64,000 nucleotides of DNA from Opitutaceae bacterium (GTDB lineage: Bacteria > Verrucomicrobiota > Verrucomicrobiia > Opitutales > Opitutaceae): the NCBI GenBank assembly GCA_027490995.1, contig JAIXWY010000003.1:124001-188000 (forward strand), given 5' to 3'. Of this stretch, positions 43,137 through 50,732 are shown one piece after another. The position numbers were made by a program, and so were the translations under genes. Each line of letters starts with the position of its first letter. Position 1 is the stretch's first letter. Below the pieces are notes generated by a model. The model had not been told where the DNA came from, made no database searches, and saw only the letters and a list, made by a program, of their open reading frames with translations.

Positions 43137-44207
43137 ATGAAAATCCTCCACATCTTCGGCGTCGTGGTCGCGGTCCATCTCGGGGTTTTCCTCGTGATTT
43201 TCGCGGTGCCCGGCTGCCGTACGACGGCGCGCAAGACGCCGCCGACTCCGGCTGACACGCTCGCGGCCGCTCCTGCGGCGGAGTCCTCCGATGTCCTCGC
43301 CGCCGCGCCCCTCGCGGAGTCGGGCTCGCCGCTCGCGGCGGCACCGGAGGCCCCGACTTCATCCGCGCCGGTCGATGCGACGGTCCGCTTCAGTCCGACC
43401 CGCCCGGGCACGCCGGCGGCAGGTGCGGTGGCACCGGCGACCGTCGACGGTGTCACTCCTGCCCGTACGCATACGGTGGTGCGAGGTGACAGCCTGTGGA
43501 CCGTGGCGAAGCGCTACAACCTGACCGTCGCCGAGGTCGCGGCGGCCAATCAACTCTCGCAGACGTCCTCCTTGAAGATTGGCCAGAAGCTGATCATCAG
43601 CGCGGCGAAGCCGGTGACCGCAGCGGCGGGTGGAGTGACCGGAGCGGCGGCCGCGAACGACGATGCAACGGTGCACGTGGTGAAGGGCGGCGACACGCTT
43701 GGCACCATCGCGCGGCAGCATGGCACCACGATCGCCACGCTGAAGCGGCTGAACAATCTGAAGTCCGACATCGTGCGTGTCGGCCAGCGGTTGGTGGTGC
43801 CGGAGCGAGGGTCGGCCCTGCCGGAGGCCGGAGCGACGAAGCCGGCGGCCCCGGCGGCGATCACGAATGCGAACGGTGCCTTGGTGCACATCGTGAAGTC
43901 GGGCGAGAGTCTCGATTCGATTCGCAAACGCTACGGTATCTCGGTGGGTGCGCTGGCGACGGCGAACAACATTGCCGATCCCTCGAAGATTCGTCCGGGT
44001 CAGGAACTCATTATCCCCGGTAAGAAGGCGGATGCGGCTGCACCGGTGACGGCCCCCGCGGCGGCGGCGCCGGTGGCGACGCCTGAGGCGGCCAGCCCGT
44101 TTCTCCCGGTCGTGGCGCCCGAGAGTGAATCGCCGCTGACCCCAGCGCCGGAGGTTCCGATCATCCGGGTTGAGGAGACACCCAAGGGCGGTGACGTGGC
44201 CCCGTGA
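43137..44207 (+). CDS. LysM-repeat lipoprotein in the dcw cluster
   Basis: 356 residues. N-terminal hydrophobic segment with a lipobox-like end (AVPGC, Cys27), then an Ala/Pro-rich linker and three LysM peptidoglycan-binding modules at about 112-155 (HTVVRGDSLWTVAKRYN), 179-222 (VHVVKGGDTLGTIARQHG) and 250-295 (VHIVKSGESLDSIRKRYG), followed by an Ala/Pro-rich tail with VAPESESPLTPAPEVP. No hydrolase domain, so probably a structural or recruiting factor at the cell wall. Placed between the murD remnant and ftsW, and not a usual dcw member. ATG at 43137, after a T/C-rich leader. Confidence 0.86.
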   Translation: MKILHIFGVVVAVHLGVFLVIFAVPGCRTTARKTPPTPADTLAAAPAAESSDVLAAAPLAESGSPLAAAPEAPTSSAPVDATVRFSPTRPGTPAAGAVAPATVDGVTPARTHTVVRGDSLWTVAKRYNLTVAEVAAANQLSQTSSLKIGQKLIISAAKPVTAAAGGVTGAAAANDDATVHVVKGGDTLGTIARQHGTTIATLKRLNNLKSDIVRVGQRLVVPERGSALPEAGATKPAAPAAITNANGALVHIVKSGESLDSIRKRYGISVGALATANNIADPSKIRPGQELIIPGKKADAAAPVTAPAAAAPVATPEAASPFLPVVAPESESPLTPAPEVPIIRVEETPKGGDVAP

Positions 44208-44273
44208 GCCCACTGAGTGGTCCCTTGATCGAACTGAAACTCCATCCCTAACCCTGCGTCCCCGCTTTCGGCG

Positions 44274-45440
44274 ATGACCCATTCCGCAGTGACGACCGAT
44301 TCCGTGCGACCGCGGCTCAGCCTGAGCCCGGTGGCGGTCATCGTCGTCTGTGCGGTCGCGCTGACCTTCCTTGGAATCACGATTCTCTTCAGTGCGAGTG
44401 CGGCGTTTAAGCAGGGTCCGCTGTTCTACGTTTCGAAGCAACTTGTCGGGGTGGTTCTGGCGACCGTCGTTGCTTGGGTGGTGAGCCGCGTCGATCTCGA
44501 GCTCGCGCGGCGGTACATCTGGGTGGTGGGAGGGGTGGCAGCGCTGCTGCTGGTCTTGGTGCTGATCCCAGGGCTAGGAATCTCCGTGAAGGGCAGCCGC
44601 CGCTGGCTCGGGTTTGGTGGGCTCCGGTTCCAAGTGTCGGAGATCGGCAAGTTGGCGATGGTGTTTTGTGTCGCCCATTACCTCGCGGCGAATCAGACGC
44701 GGCTGGCCGACTTCTGGCGCGGCTTCGCGCAGCCTCTGCTGATCATCGTCAGCTTCGCGGCGTTGATTGTTCTGGAGCCCGACTTCGGGACGGCGGCCCT
44801 GACCTTTGCGGTGGGGGTGAGCCTGATGTTCCTCGCGGGAGCGCGTTGGCGGTACATCCTTCCGGCGGTCATGTCGGCGGTGGTGGCCTTTGCCGTGTTG
44901 GTGATCCACAACCCGAATCGACTCCGGCGCTTCACCGCTTTTCTAGACGTGGAGGGGAACAAGCAGGGCGGTACCTACCAGCTGTACCAATCGCTCGCGG
45001 CGTTCGCGGTGGGTGGCACGGAGGGAGCTGGCCTGGGGCAAGGGCGGCAGCAGATGAACTTCTTACCCGAGGCGCACACGGACTTTGTCTTCGCGGTGGT
45101 GGGTGAGGAACTGGGTCTCTGGTTTACACTCGGCGTCGTGATCGTCTTCCTGATCATGTTCATCGCCGGACTCGTGCACCTGCGGCGCGCGCCGAACCTT
45201 TTCCATTACCTGCTCGTGGCGGGATGTCTGCTCCTGATGCTGCTGCAGGCGGTGATCAACCTCGGGGTGGTGACCGGCATCCTGCCGACGAAGGGCATGT
45301 CGCTGCCCTTCATCAGCGCGGGCCTCTCCAACCTCATTCTCATGGGCATGATCCTCGGCATTCTGGTGAACACCCAGCGTTCGTGGGGTAAACCCGGGGC
45401 CGGTCTGTCGGCGCGTGGACTCGAAGAGGTGACTGCATGA
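44274..45440 (+). CDS. ftsW: Septal peptidoglycan glycosyltransferase FtsW (SEDS family)
   Basis: 388 residues with about ten helices. Polymerises lipid II at the septum together with FtsI. SEDS hallmarks: LGIxILFSASA-like LGITILFSASAAF, KGSRRWLGFGGLRFQVSE, LVLEPDFGTAAL-like IVLEPDFGTAALTF (catalytic Asp region), NFLPEAHTDFVFAVVGEELG and the final GMSLPFISAGLSNLI, where the usual GGSS is AGLS. ATG at 44274 after a pyrimidine-rich leader without Shine-Dalgarno. Its stop overlaps the murG start by four bases (ATGA at 45437-45440). Confidence 0.95.
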   Translation: MTHSAVTTDSVRPRLSLSPVAVIVVCAVALTFLGITILFSASAAFKQGPLFYVSKQLVGVVLATVVAWVVSRVDLELARRYIWVVGGVAALLLVLVLIPGLGISVKGSRRWLGFGGLRFQVSEIGKLAMVFCVAHYLAANQTRLADFWRGFAQPLLIIVSFAALIVLEPDFGTAALTFAVGVSLMFLAGARWRYILPAVMSAVVAFAVLVIHNPNRLRRFTAFLDVEGNKQGGTYQLYQSLAAFAVGGTEGAGLGQGRQQMNFLPEAHTDFVFAVVGEELGLWFTLGVVIVFLIMFIAGLVHLRRAPNLFHYLLVAGCLLLMLLQAVINLGVVTGILPTKGMSLPFISAGLSNLILMGMILGILVNTQRSWGKPGAGLSARGLEEVTA

Positions 45441-46567
45441 GCCGCTTCCTGATTTCATGCGGAGGGACGGGCGGACACCTTGCGCCTGGCATTGCCCTCG
45501 CGGAGGAGCTGCAGCGGCGCGGGCATGCAGTCCGTCTCCTGATCAGCCGCAAGCAAGTGGACGCGCGATTGGCGGAGAAATATCCGCAGCTTGAGTTTGA
45601 AGCCGTCGCTTCGGCGGGTCTCGAGGGTGGCGTGGCGGGGGTGATCCGATTCGCTCTTGGACAGATGCGCGCGCTCGTGACGAGTTGGCGGAGAGTGCGT
45701 CGGGAACGTCCTGTGGCGGTGATTGGCTTTGGCGGCTTTACGTCGGTTGGGCCGGCGGTGGCGGCGTGGCTGTTGGGTGTACCGGTGGTGTTGCACGAGG
45801 CGAATCGCGTGCCCGGCCGCGCGGTCCGCGTCCTCGGGCGGATTGCCCGGCGCGTGTACCTGCCGCCGGGCGTAGCGCTGGCCGCGGCGCGGCGCGGCGC
45901 GGTGCGGGAGTCGGGCCTGCCCGTGCGGCGTGAGTTTCGGCGCGAGCCGGCCGATGCAGCGCGCCAGTCTCTGGGGCTTCTCGTGGATCGGCCTGTGGTG
46001 GTGGTGCTCGGGGGAAGCCAAGGCGCATCCGCGCTCAACACGTGGTCGCGGGACGCGGCGGCCGAGCTCGCCGAGAATGGAATTCAGCTGTATTGCCTGA
46101 CCGGTCTCGGCAAGGGCACCGAGGAAGTGCGTCGTTTGCGTGATCGCGACGGCGCGGAGGTCCGCGCGATTACGGTGCCGTTTTCGGACCGCATGGCGAC
46201 CGTCCTGTCGGCTGCCGATCTCGCGGTGTCGCGGGCGGGCGCGGGGACGATCGCCGAATTGGTGCGCACGGAGACGCCGGCCGTTCTCGTGCCTTATCCT
46301 CAGGCCGCGGACAACCATCAGGCGGCGAACGCGGCCGCCTTTGTGCGCAACGGAGGAGGGCGACTGTTGCCGCAGGGCCGGCTGGTCGAGCTCACCGCGG
46401 TCGTTCGCTCCCTCGTTTCCGACCCCGCTGCACTGGCGGCCCACCGCGCGGCGCTCCGTTCGGAGCAGGCCGTCGATGCTGCGGTGATGCTGGCGAATGA
46501 CTTGGAGTCGCTCGCGCTGCCCGGGCGAGAGGCGTCGTTGCGTTCAACGAAGGAGCAGGCCGTATGA
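45437..46567 (+). CDS. murG: UDP-GlcNAc:lipid I N-acetylglucosaminyltransferase MurG
   Basis: 376 residues, peripheral membrane GT28 enzyme that converts lipid I to lipid II. Motifs: SCGGTGGHLAPGIALAEEL at the N-terminus, FGGFTSVGPAVAAWLLGVPVVLHEAN, LGGSQGASALN, SRAGAGTIAEL and PYPQAADNHQAANA. All are canonical. Overlaps ftsW at its start and murB at its end (ATGA, 46564-46567). In most bacteria murC follows murG; here it is absent. Confidence 0.96.
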   Translation: MSRFLISCGGTGGHLAPGIALAEELQRRGHAVRLLISRKQVDARLAEKYPQLEFEAVASAGLEGGVAGVIRFALGQMRALVTSWRRVRRERPVAVIGFGGFTSVGPAVAAWLLGVPVVLHEANRVPGRAVRVLGRIARRVYLPPGVALAAARRGAVRESGLPVRREFRREPADAARQSLGLLVDRPVVVVLGGSQGASALNTWSRDAAAELAENGIQLYCLTGLGKGTEEVRRLRDRDGAEVRAITVPFSDRMATVLSAADLAVSRAGAGTIAELVRTETPAVLVPYPQAADNHQAANAAAFVRNGGGRLLPQGRLVELTAVVRSLVSDPAALAAHRAALRSEQAVDAAVMLANDLESLALPGREASLRSTKEQAV

Positions 46568-47523
46568 GCACCGGACTGCACATCGATTGGGAGTCACTCG
46601 CCGCATCCCTGCGCGCTGCCCTTTCTGTGGAGTCGGGCCTGCGGCGCGAAGAACCTCTGGCGACGCGAACGACCCTGCGCGTCGGGGGAGCGGCACGGAT
46701 TCTGGCCGAACCGGCCTCGGAGGCCGATCTCGCGTCGGTCTTGCAACGCACCACCGCCGCCGGCGTCCCCGTGATCATGCTGGGACGCGGCTCGAATCTC
46801 CTCGTGCCCGATTCCGGGGTCGATGCGGTGGTGATCAGTCTGGGTCATCCTGCGTGGCAGCGCTTCGTTCCTGAGGCAGACGGCCGGGTTCGCGTCGGAG
46901 CCGGGCTGCGCTTGAAGAACCTCTGCGGGCTGGCGAGCAAGGCGGGCTTGGTCGGCTTCGAATTTCTCGAGGGCATTCCCGGCAACGTTGGCGGCGCCCT
47001 GCGGATGAATGCGGGTGCCATGGGTGGCTGGATGTTCGATGTCGTCGAGGAAGTCCGTGTGATGTCGCGCGATGGCGCCGTGCGGACTTACCGTAAGGCG
47101 GAGATGAAGGTCGATTACCGCCACTGCGCGGAGCTTGAGACGGCCATTGCCTTGGAGGCGGTGTTGCGGCCGGCGCGCGTGGCACCGGGTGGCGATGAAG
47201 CGATCCGGCGGCAGATCGACGCGTACCGCGACAAGCGCCACCAGTCCCAGCCGCGGGAGCCGAGTGCGGGGTGTATGTTCAAGAACCCGCCGGGAGACTC
47301 GGCGGGTCGCCTGATCGATGCGGCGGGACTCAAGGGAGAGCGGGTCGGCGGGGCCGAGGTGTCGACCGTGCATGCGAACTTTATCATCAATCGTGGGGGC
47401 GCCACCTCGGCGGACGTGATCGCGCTCGTGCGGCGCGTGCGGGAGCGCGTGCAGGGTGTGAGTGGCGTGACGCTGGAACCGGAGGTTCTGCTTTACGGCG
47501 GTGATTGGCGGAAAGAACTTTGA
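46564..47523 (+). CDS. murB: UDP-N-acetylenolpyruvoylglucosamine reductase MurB
   Basis: 319 residues, FAD-dependent reductase that makes UDP-MurNAc. FAD-binding segments RVGGAARIL, LGRGSNLLV and GIPGNVGGALRMNAGAMGGWM are intact. The catalytic proton donor position in AGCMFKNPPGDSAGRLIDAAGLKG is Cys rather than the usual Ser of GSxFKNP. Cysteine there is chemically able to substitute. C-terminal HANFIINRGGATSADV matches type II MurB. Start overlaps murG by ATGA; the ddl ATG lies four bases after its stop. Confidence 0.95.
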   Translation: MSTGLHIDWESLAASLRAALSVESGLRREEPLATRTTLRVGGAARILAEPASEADLASVLQRTTAAGVPVIMLGRGSNLLVPDSGVDAVVISLGHPAWQRFVPEADGRVRVGAGLRLKNLCGLASKAGLVGFEFLEGIPGNVGGALRMNAGAMGGWMFDVVEEVRVMSRDGAVRTYRKAEMKVDYRHCAELETAIALEAVLRPARVAPGGDEAIRRQIDAYRDKRHQSQPREPSAGCMFKNPPGDSAGRLIDAAGLKGERVGGAEVSTVHANFIINRGGATSADVIALVRRVRERVQGVSGVTLEPEVLLYGGDWRKEL

Positions 47524-47527
47524 ACCG

Positions 47528-48457
47528 ATGACAACACCCTCCCCGACGATCGTGGTCCTGTGTGGCGGAGTCTCGGCCGAGCGCGAGGTCTCGCTGGGCT
47601 CCGGCCGCGCGAGCGCGCTGGCGCTGGCGCGGAGCTTCCCCACGCGACTCGTGGACGTCCGCGAGGCACGACTGCCGGCGGGGCTGGATCCGGCGCGGGA
47701 TGTGATCTTCTCCACGCTTCACGGCACCTTCGGAGAAGACGGCGCGATGCAGTCGCTGTTGGACGCGGCGGGCGTGCACTACGCGGGCTGTGATGCGGCG
47801 TCGAGCGCGCTGACCTTTGACAAGGAGCGGACCAAGCAAGCCGTGGCGGCCGCCGGCGTGCAGGTGGCGGCGGGGGTGAGCTTCCCGGCATCGCGCCGGC
47901 CGACCACGGCGGAACTGGTGGCGCGGTTGGGGCCGGAGGTTGTGCTGAAGCCCCGGGCTTCGGGCAGCAGCGTCGGTCTCGCGGTGTGTGACGACCCAGC
48001 GGGTCTTGAGCGTGCGCTGGCCGGCTTGGCGGACGGTGAGTGGTTGGCGGAGCAGCGGATTCGCGGTCGGGAACTCACGGTGGGCCTGCTCAACGGCAAG
48101 GCCATGGGCGTGGTGGAAATCCTGCCGCAAGGCGGTACCTTTGATTACACTTCCAAGTACACCAAAGGCCTCACGCAATACCTCGCGCCGGCGCCGTTGC
48201 CGGCCGCGGTGACGGCGGCCGCGCAGGCCGCGGCGGAGCGTGCCTTCGCCGCCTGCGGTTGCCGTGATTATGCGCGAATCGACTTCATGCTCTCGCCGCG
48301 CGACGAGCTGTTTTTGCTCGAAATCAACACGCTCCCCGGCATGAAGGACACGAGCCTGCTGCCCATGAGCGCTCGCTGCGCGGGATTAGATTTTACCCAG
48401 TTGGTGAGGGAGTTGGTCAGCCCGGCGTTGCGGCGTTTCCGCGGCGGGATCTGCTGA
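47528..48457 (+). CDS. ddl: D-alanine--D-alanine ligase
   Basis: 309 residues, ATP-grasp enzyme producing the D-Ala-D-Ala used by MurF. CGGVSAEREVSLGSGR (N-terminal), HGTFGEDGAMQ, KPRASGSSVGL, EILPQGGTFDYTSKYTKG and LEINTLPGMKDTSLLPMSA are the family signatures. The ATG at 47528 is chosen, since an in-frame GTG at 47501 overlaps murB and adds a non-conserved leader. FtsQ starts two bases after its stop codon. Presence of ddl and murF implies a D-Ala-D-Ala terminated stem peptide. Confidence 0.95.
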   Translation: MTTPSPTIVVLCGGVSAEREVSLGSGRASALALARSFPTRLVDVREARLPAGLDPARDVIFSTLHGTFGEDGAMQSLLDAAGVHYAGCDAASSALTFDKERTKQAVAAAGVQVAAGVSFPASRRPTTAELVARLGPEVVLKPRASGSSVGLAVCDDPAGLERALAGLADGEWLAEQRIRGRELTVGLLNGKAMGVVEILPQGGTFDYTSKYTKGLTQYLAPAPLPAAVTAAAQAAAERAFAACGCRDYARIDFMLSPRDELFLLEINTLPGMKDTSLLPMSARCAGLDFTQLVRELVSPALRRFRGGIC

Positions 48458-48458
48458 G

Positions 48459-49511
48459 ATGAACAAGCCTTCCAGCCTCGCTTCCTCCGCCCGCTCGTGG
48501 CGCGACATCCCCCAGGTGGTTGCACCCCGGTCGATGTCGCGCGAGGGGCGGCGGCGTTTGACGATGGGCTTCGTGAAGGTGGGTCTGGGCTTGTTGACCT
48601 TCGCCTTGATCGCGTGGGCCGGGTGGGAGCTGCTGCGGCTCTGGCAGCATGATCCGATGCGCTTGGCCGCGCCGGTGAAGTCCGATCCCCTGCGCACGAT
48701 CAAGCTGACCACCAACGGTGTCCTCGATGAGGAGTGGGTTGTGGAAAAGCTGGCACTGCCGCGCGGGGTGGCACTCATGGAGCTCAACTTGGATGCGCTC
48801 CAGACCCAGTTGCTGGCCGACCGGCAAGTCCGGACCGCGGTGCTGACGCGGAAATTCCCGGACACCCTTCTGGTCACGCTGCAGGAGCGCAGCCCGGTTG
48901 TGCGACTCCGGATCGCGGACCGCTCCGGACAGGCGAGCGATCTTTTCGTTGCCCGCGACGGCATGGTGTTTCCCGGGGTGAATTTCGCGCCCGAGATGGT
49001 GGCGGCGCTCCCTTGGCTGGACGGCGTGACGCTTGCTCCGCTGAAAGCGGGTGGATTCACCCCGGTGGCCGGCCTCGAAACGGTGGCTGATCTGCTCGAG
49101 ACTGCGCAGATCAACGTCCCCAACCTCCGCCGAACGTGGCGGGTGATCGGCATGGAGCGCTTCGCGACCTACGGCGAGATTCTCGTGCGGACAGAGCAGG
49201 TGAAGGAAATCACGTTTGGCCTGCGCGATGACTTCCTGACCCAAGTGGCCTTGCTCGACGCGGTGCTGGCCGAGACGCGGGAGCGTCCCGTCAGCACGAT
49301 CAACCTGTCGCTCGGCAAGAAGCAGGTGCCCGTGGTGTTCGCGCCCGAAGGAGCTGCCAGTGCCCTCGCACCCGCTCCCGTGGCGAGCCCGAGCCCTGCC
49401 GCGTTGCGGGATACCCCGCGCGCGGGATCCAACGGCAAGGCCGCTGGCGCGACGGCAGTGAATGGTGCCCCCCGCTTTATCGTGAGTATTTCCCCGAACC
49501 CGGAGAGCTGA
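48459..49511 (+). CDS. ftsQ: Cell division protein FtsQ
   Basis: 350 residues, bitopic divisome protein that recruits FtsL/FtsB. A cytoplasmic basic N-terminus (MSREGRRRL), one helix (VKVGLGLLTFALIAWAGWELL), then a POTRA-like domain (DEEWVVEKLALPRGVALMEL ... LLADRQVRTAVLTRKFPDTL) with VTLQERSPVVRL, and the FtsQ beta domain. An Ala/Pro/Ser-rich tail of about 50 residues extends the C-terminus. ATG at 48459. The ftsA GTG starts one base after its stop codon. Confidence 0.9.
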   Translation: MNKPSSLASSARSWRDIPQVVAPRSMSREGRRRLTMGFVKVGLGLLTFALIAWAGWELLRLWQHDPMRLAAPVKSDPLRTIKLTTNGVLDEEWVVEKLALPRGVALMELNLDALQTQLLADRQVRTAVLTRKFPDTLLVTLQERSPVVRLRIADRSGQASDLFVARDGMVFPGVNFAPEMVAALPWLDGVTLAPLKAGGFTPVAGLETVADLLETAQINVPNLRRTWRVIGMERFATYGEILVRTEQVKEITFGLRDDFLTQVALLDAVLAETRERPVSTINLSLGKKQVPVVFAPEGAASALAPAPVASPSPAALRDTPRAGSNGKAAGATAVNGAPRFIVSISPNPES

Positions 49512-49512
49512 C

Positions 49513-50715
49513 GTGATTTCCCGAACAAAATATATTGGTGCCGTTGAGATCGGAACCGGAAAGGTGAGCGTGCTCATCGGCGAAGTGACCAATGGTCGCA
49601 GCCTGAGCATCGTGGGCATGGGCGAGTGCGCCTCCCGCGGCGTCATCAAGGGCTCGGTCTTCGACTTCAAGAAGGCGAGCGATGCCGCGCACAGCGCGCT
49701 GCTTGAGGCGGAGCGCAGCGCGGGAGTGCGGGTTGATGAGGTCTATCTTGCCCAGACGGGAGCTCACCTCGACGGTTTCTCCAGCGACGCCTCCGTGCAG
49801 GTGTCCGCCGCCAACAACATGGTGAGCGAGTTCGACATCTCCGCGGTGTGCAACACCGCCCGCTCCAAGCAACTTCCGGAAGGCCGAATGGTGGTGCAGC
49901 GCCTGCGCCGGCCCTTCCGTCTCGACGGTCGCCTGGTGCCCGATCCCGATAGCCTCGTCGGCCGTGAGTTACAGGTCAGCTACTACGTGGTGCATGGCCA
50001 GGAAAGCCGCATCGCCGACAACATCCATGTCATCCGTGGCTTCAATGTCCGGGTTTCTGAGTTAATCCTCTCCAGCCTCGCTTCCGGCGCGATCGTGACG
50101 GCGCCGGACGAGCGTCAGCACGGGGTACTGGTGCTCGACATCGGGGCGGGTACGACGGACTACGTGCTGTATCGCGACGGGATGCCGCAGGTCGCTGGCG
50201 CGGTTCCGGTCGGCGGTTCGCATCTGACCAACGATCTGGCGCTGGGACTACGCTTGACCGAGGGCCAAGCGGAGAAACTGAAACTTCGGTGCGCCCGAGC
50301 CACCACGGTGACAAAGAGCCGCGACGACAAGGTCTGGCTGAACGGCGACTTTGCGATCGGCGACCGCCAGTTTCCGCGTCTCACCATCGAGCAAATCACT
50401 GCGGCACGGGTCTGGGAGCTATTTGAAGTGGTGAAGAAGAAGCTTGGCCCCGCCTTCGCCCCGGAACGCCTCGGTGCGGGCGTGGTGCTGACCGGCGGCT
50501 CCAGCAAGCTCCCCGGCATCGCCGAGGCAGCGGGCAAGGTCTTCGGGGTGTCAGCCCACCTCAGCGAGGCTCCCGCATGGGTGAGCGAGAATCTCCGTGA
50601 CCCCAGCTTTTCGACCGTGCTCGGCCTGCTTCACTACGGCCTCAGTTCCCGTCCAGAGGTGCCGACGGCGCGCAGCCGAAGCACCGGATTGCTCAAGAAA
50701 CTTTTTGCCTCCTGA
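49513..50715 (+). CDS. ftsA: Cell division protein FtsA
   Basis: 400 residues, actin-like membrane anchor for FtsZ. N-terminal IGAVEIGTGKVSVLIGEV is phosphate-1; an SHS2/1C region follows (GSVFDFKKASDAAHSALLEAER), then LDIGAGTTDYVLY (phosphate-2) and VVLTGGSSKLPGI (adenosine loop). The C-terminal amphipathic membrane-targeting helix is visible as STGLLKKLFAS. GTG start at 49513 with GGAG upstream. 17 bases to ftsZ. Confidence 0.95.
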   Translation: MISRTKYIGAVEIGTGKVSVLIGEVTNGRSLSIVGMGECASRGVIKGSVFDFKKASDAAHSALLEAERSAGVRVDEVYLAQTGAHLDGFSSDASVQVSAANNMVSEFDISAVCNTARSKQLPEGRMVVQRLRRPFRLDGRLVPDPDSLVGRELQVSYYVVHGQESRIADNIHVIRGFNVRVSELILSSLASGAIVTAPDERQHGVLVLDIGAGTTDYVLYRDGMPQVAGAVPVGGSHLTNDLALGLRLTEGQAEKLKLRCARATTVTKSRDDKVWLNGDFAIGDRQFPRLTIEQITAARVWELFEVVKKKLGPAFAPERLGAGVVLTGGSSKLPGIAEAAGKVFGVSAHLSEAPAWVSENLRDPSFSTVLGLLHYGLSSRPEVPTARSRSTGLLKKLFAS

Positions 50716-50732
50716 GCCCACGCTCCGTCCCC

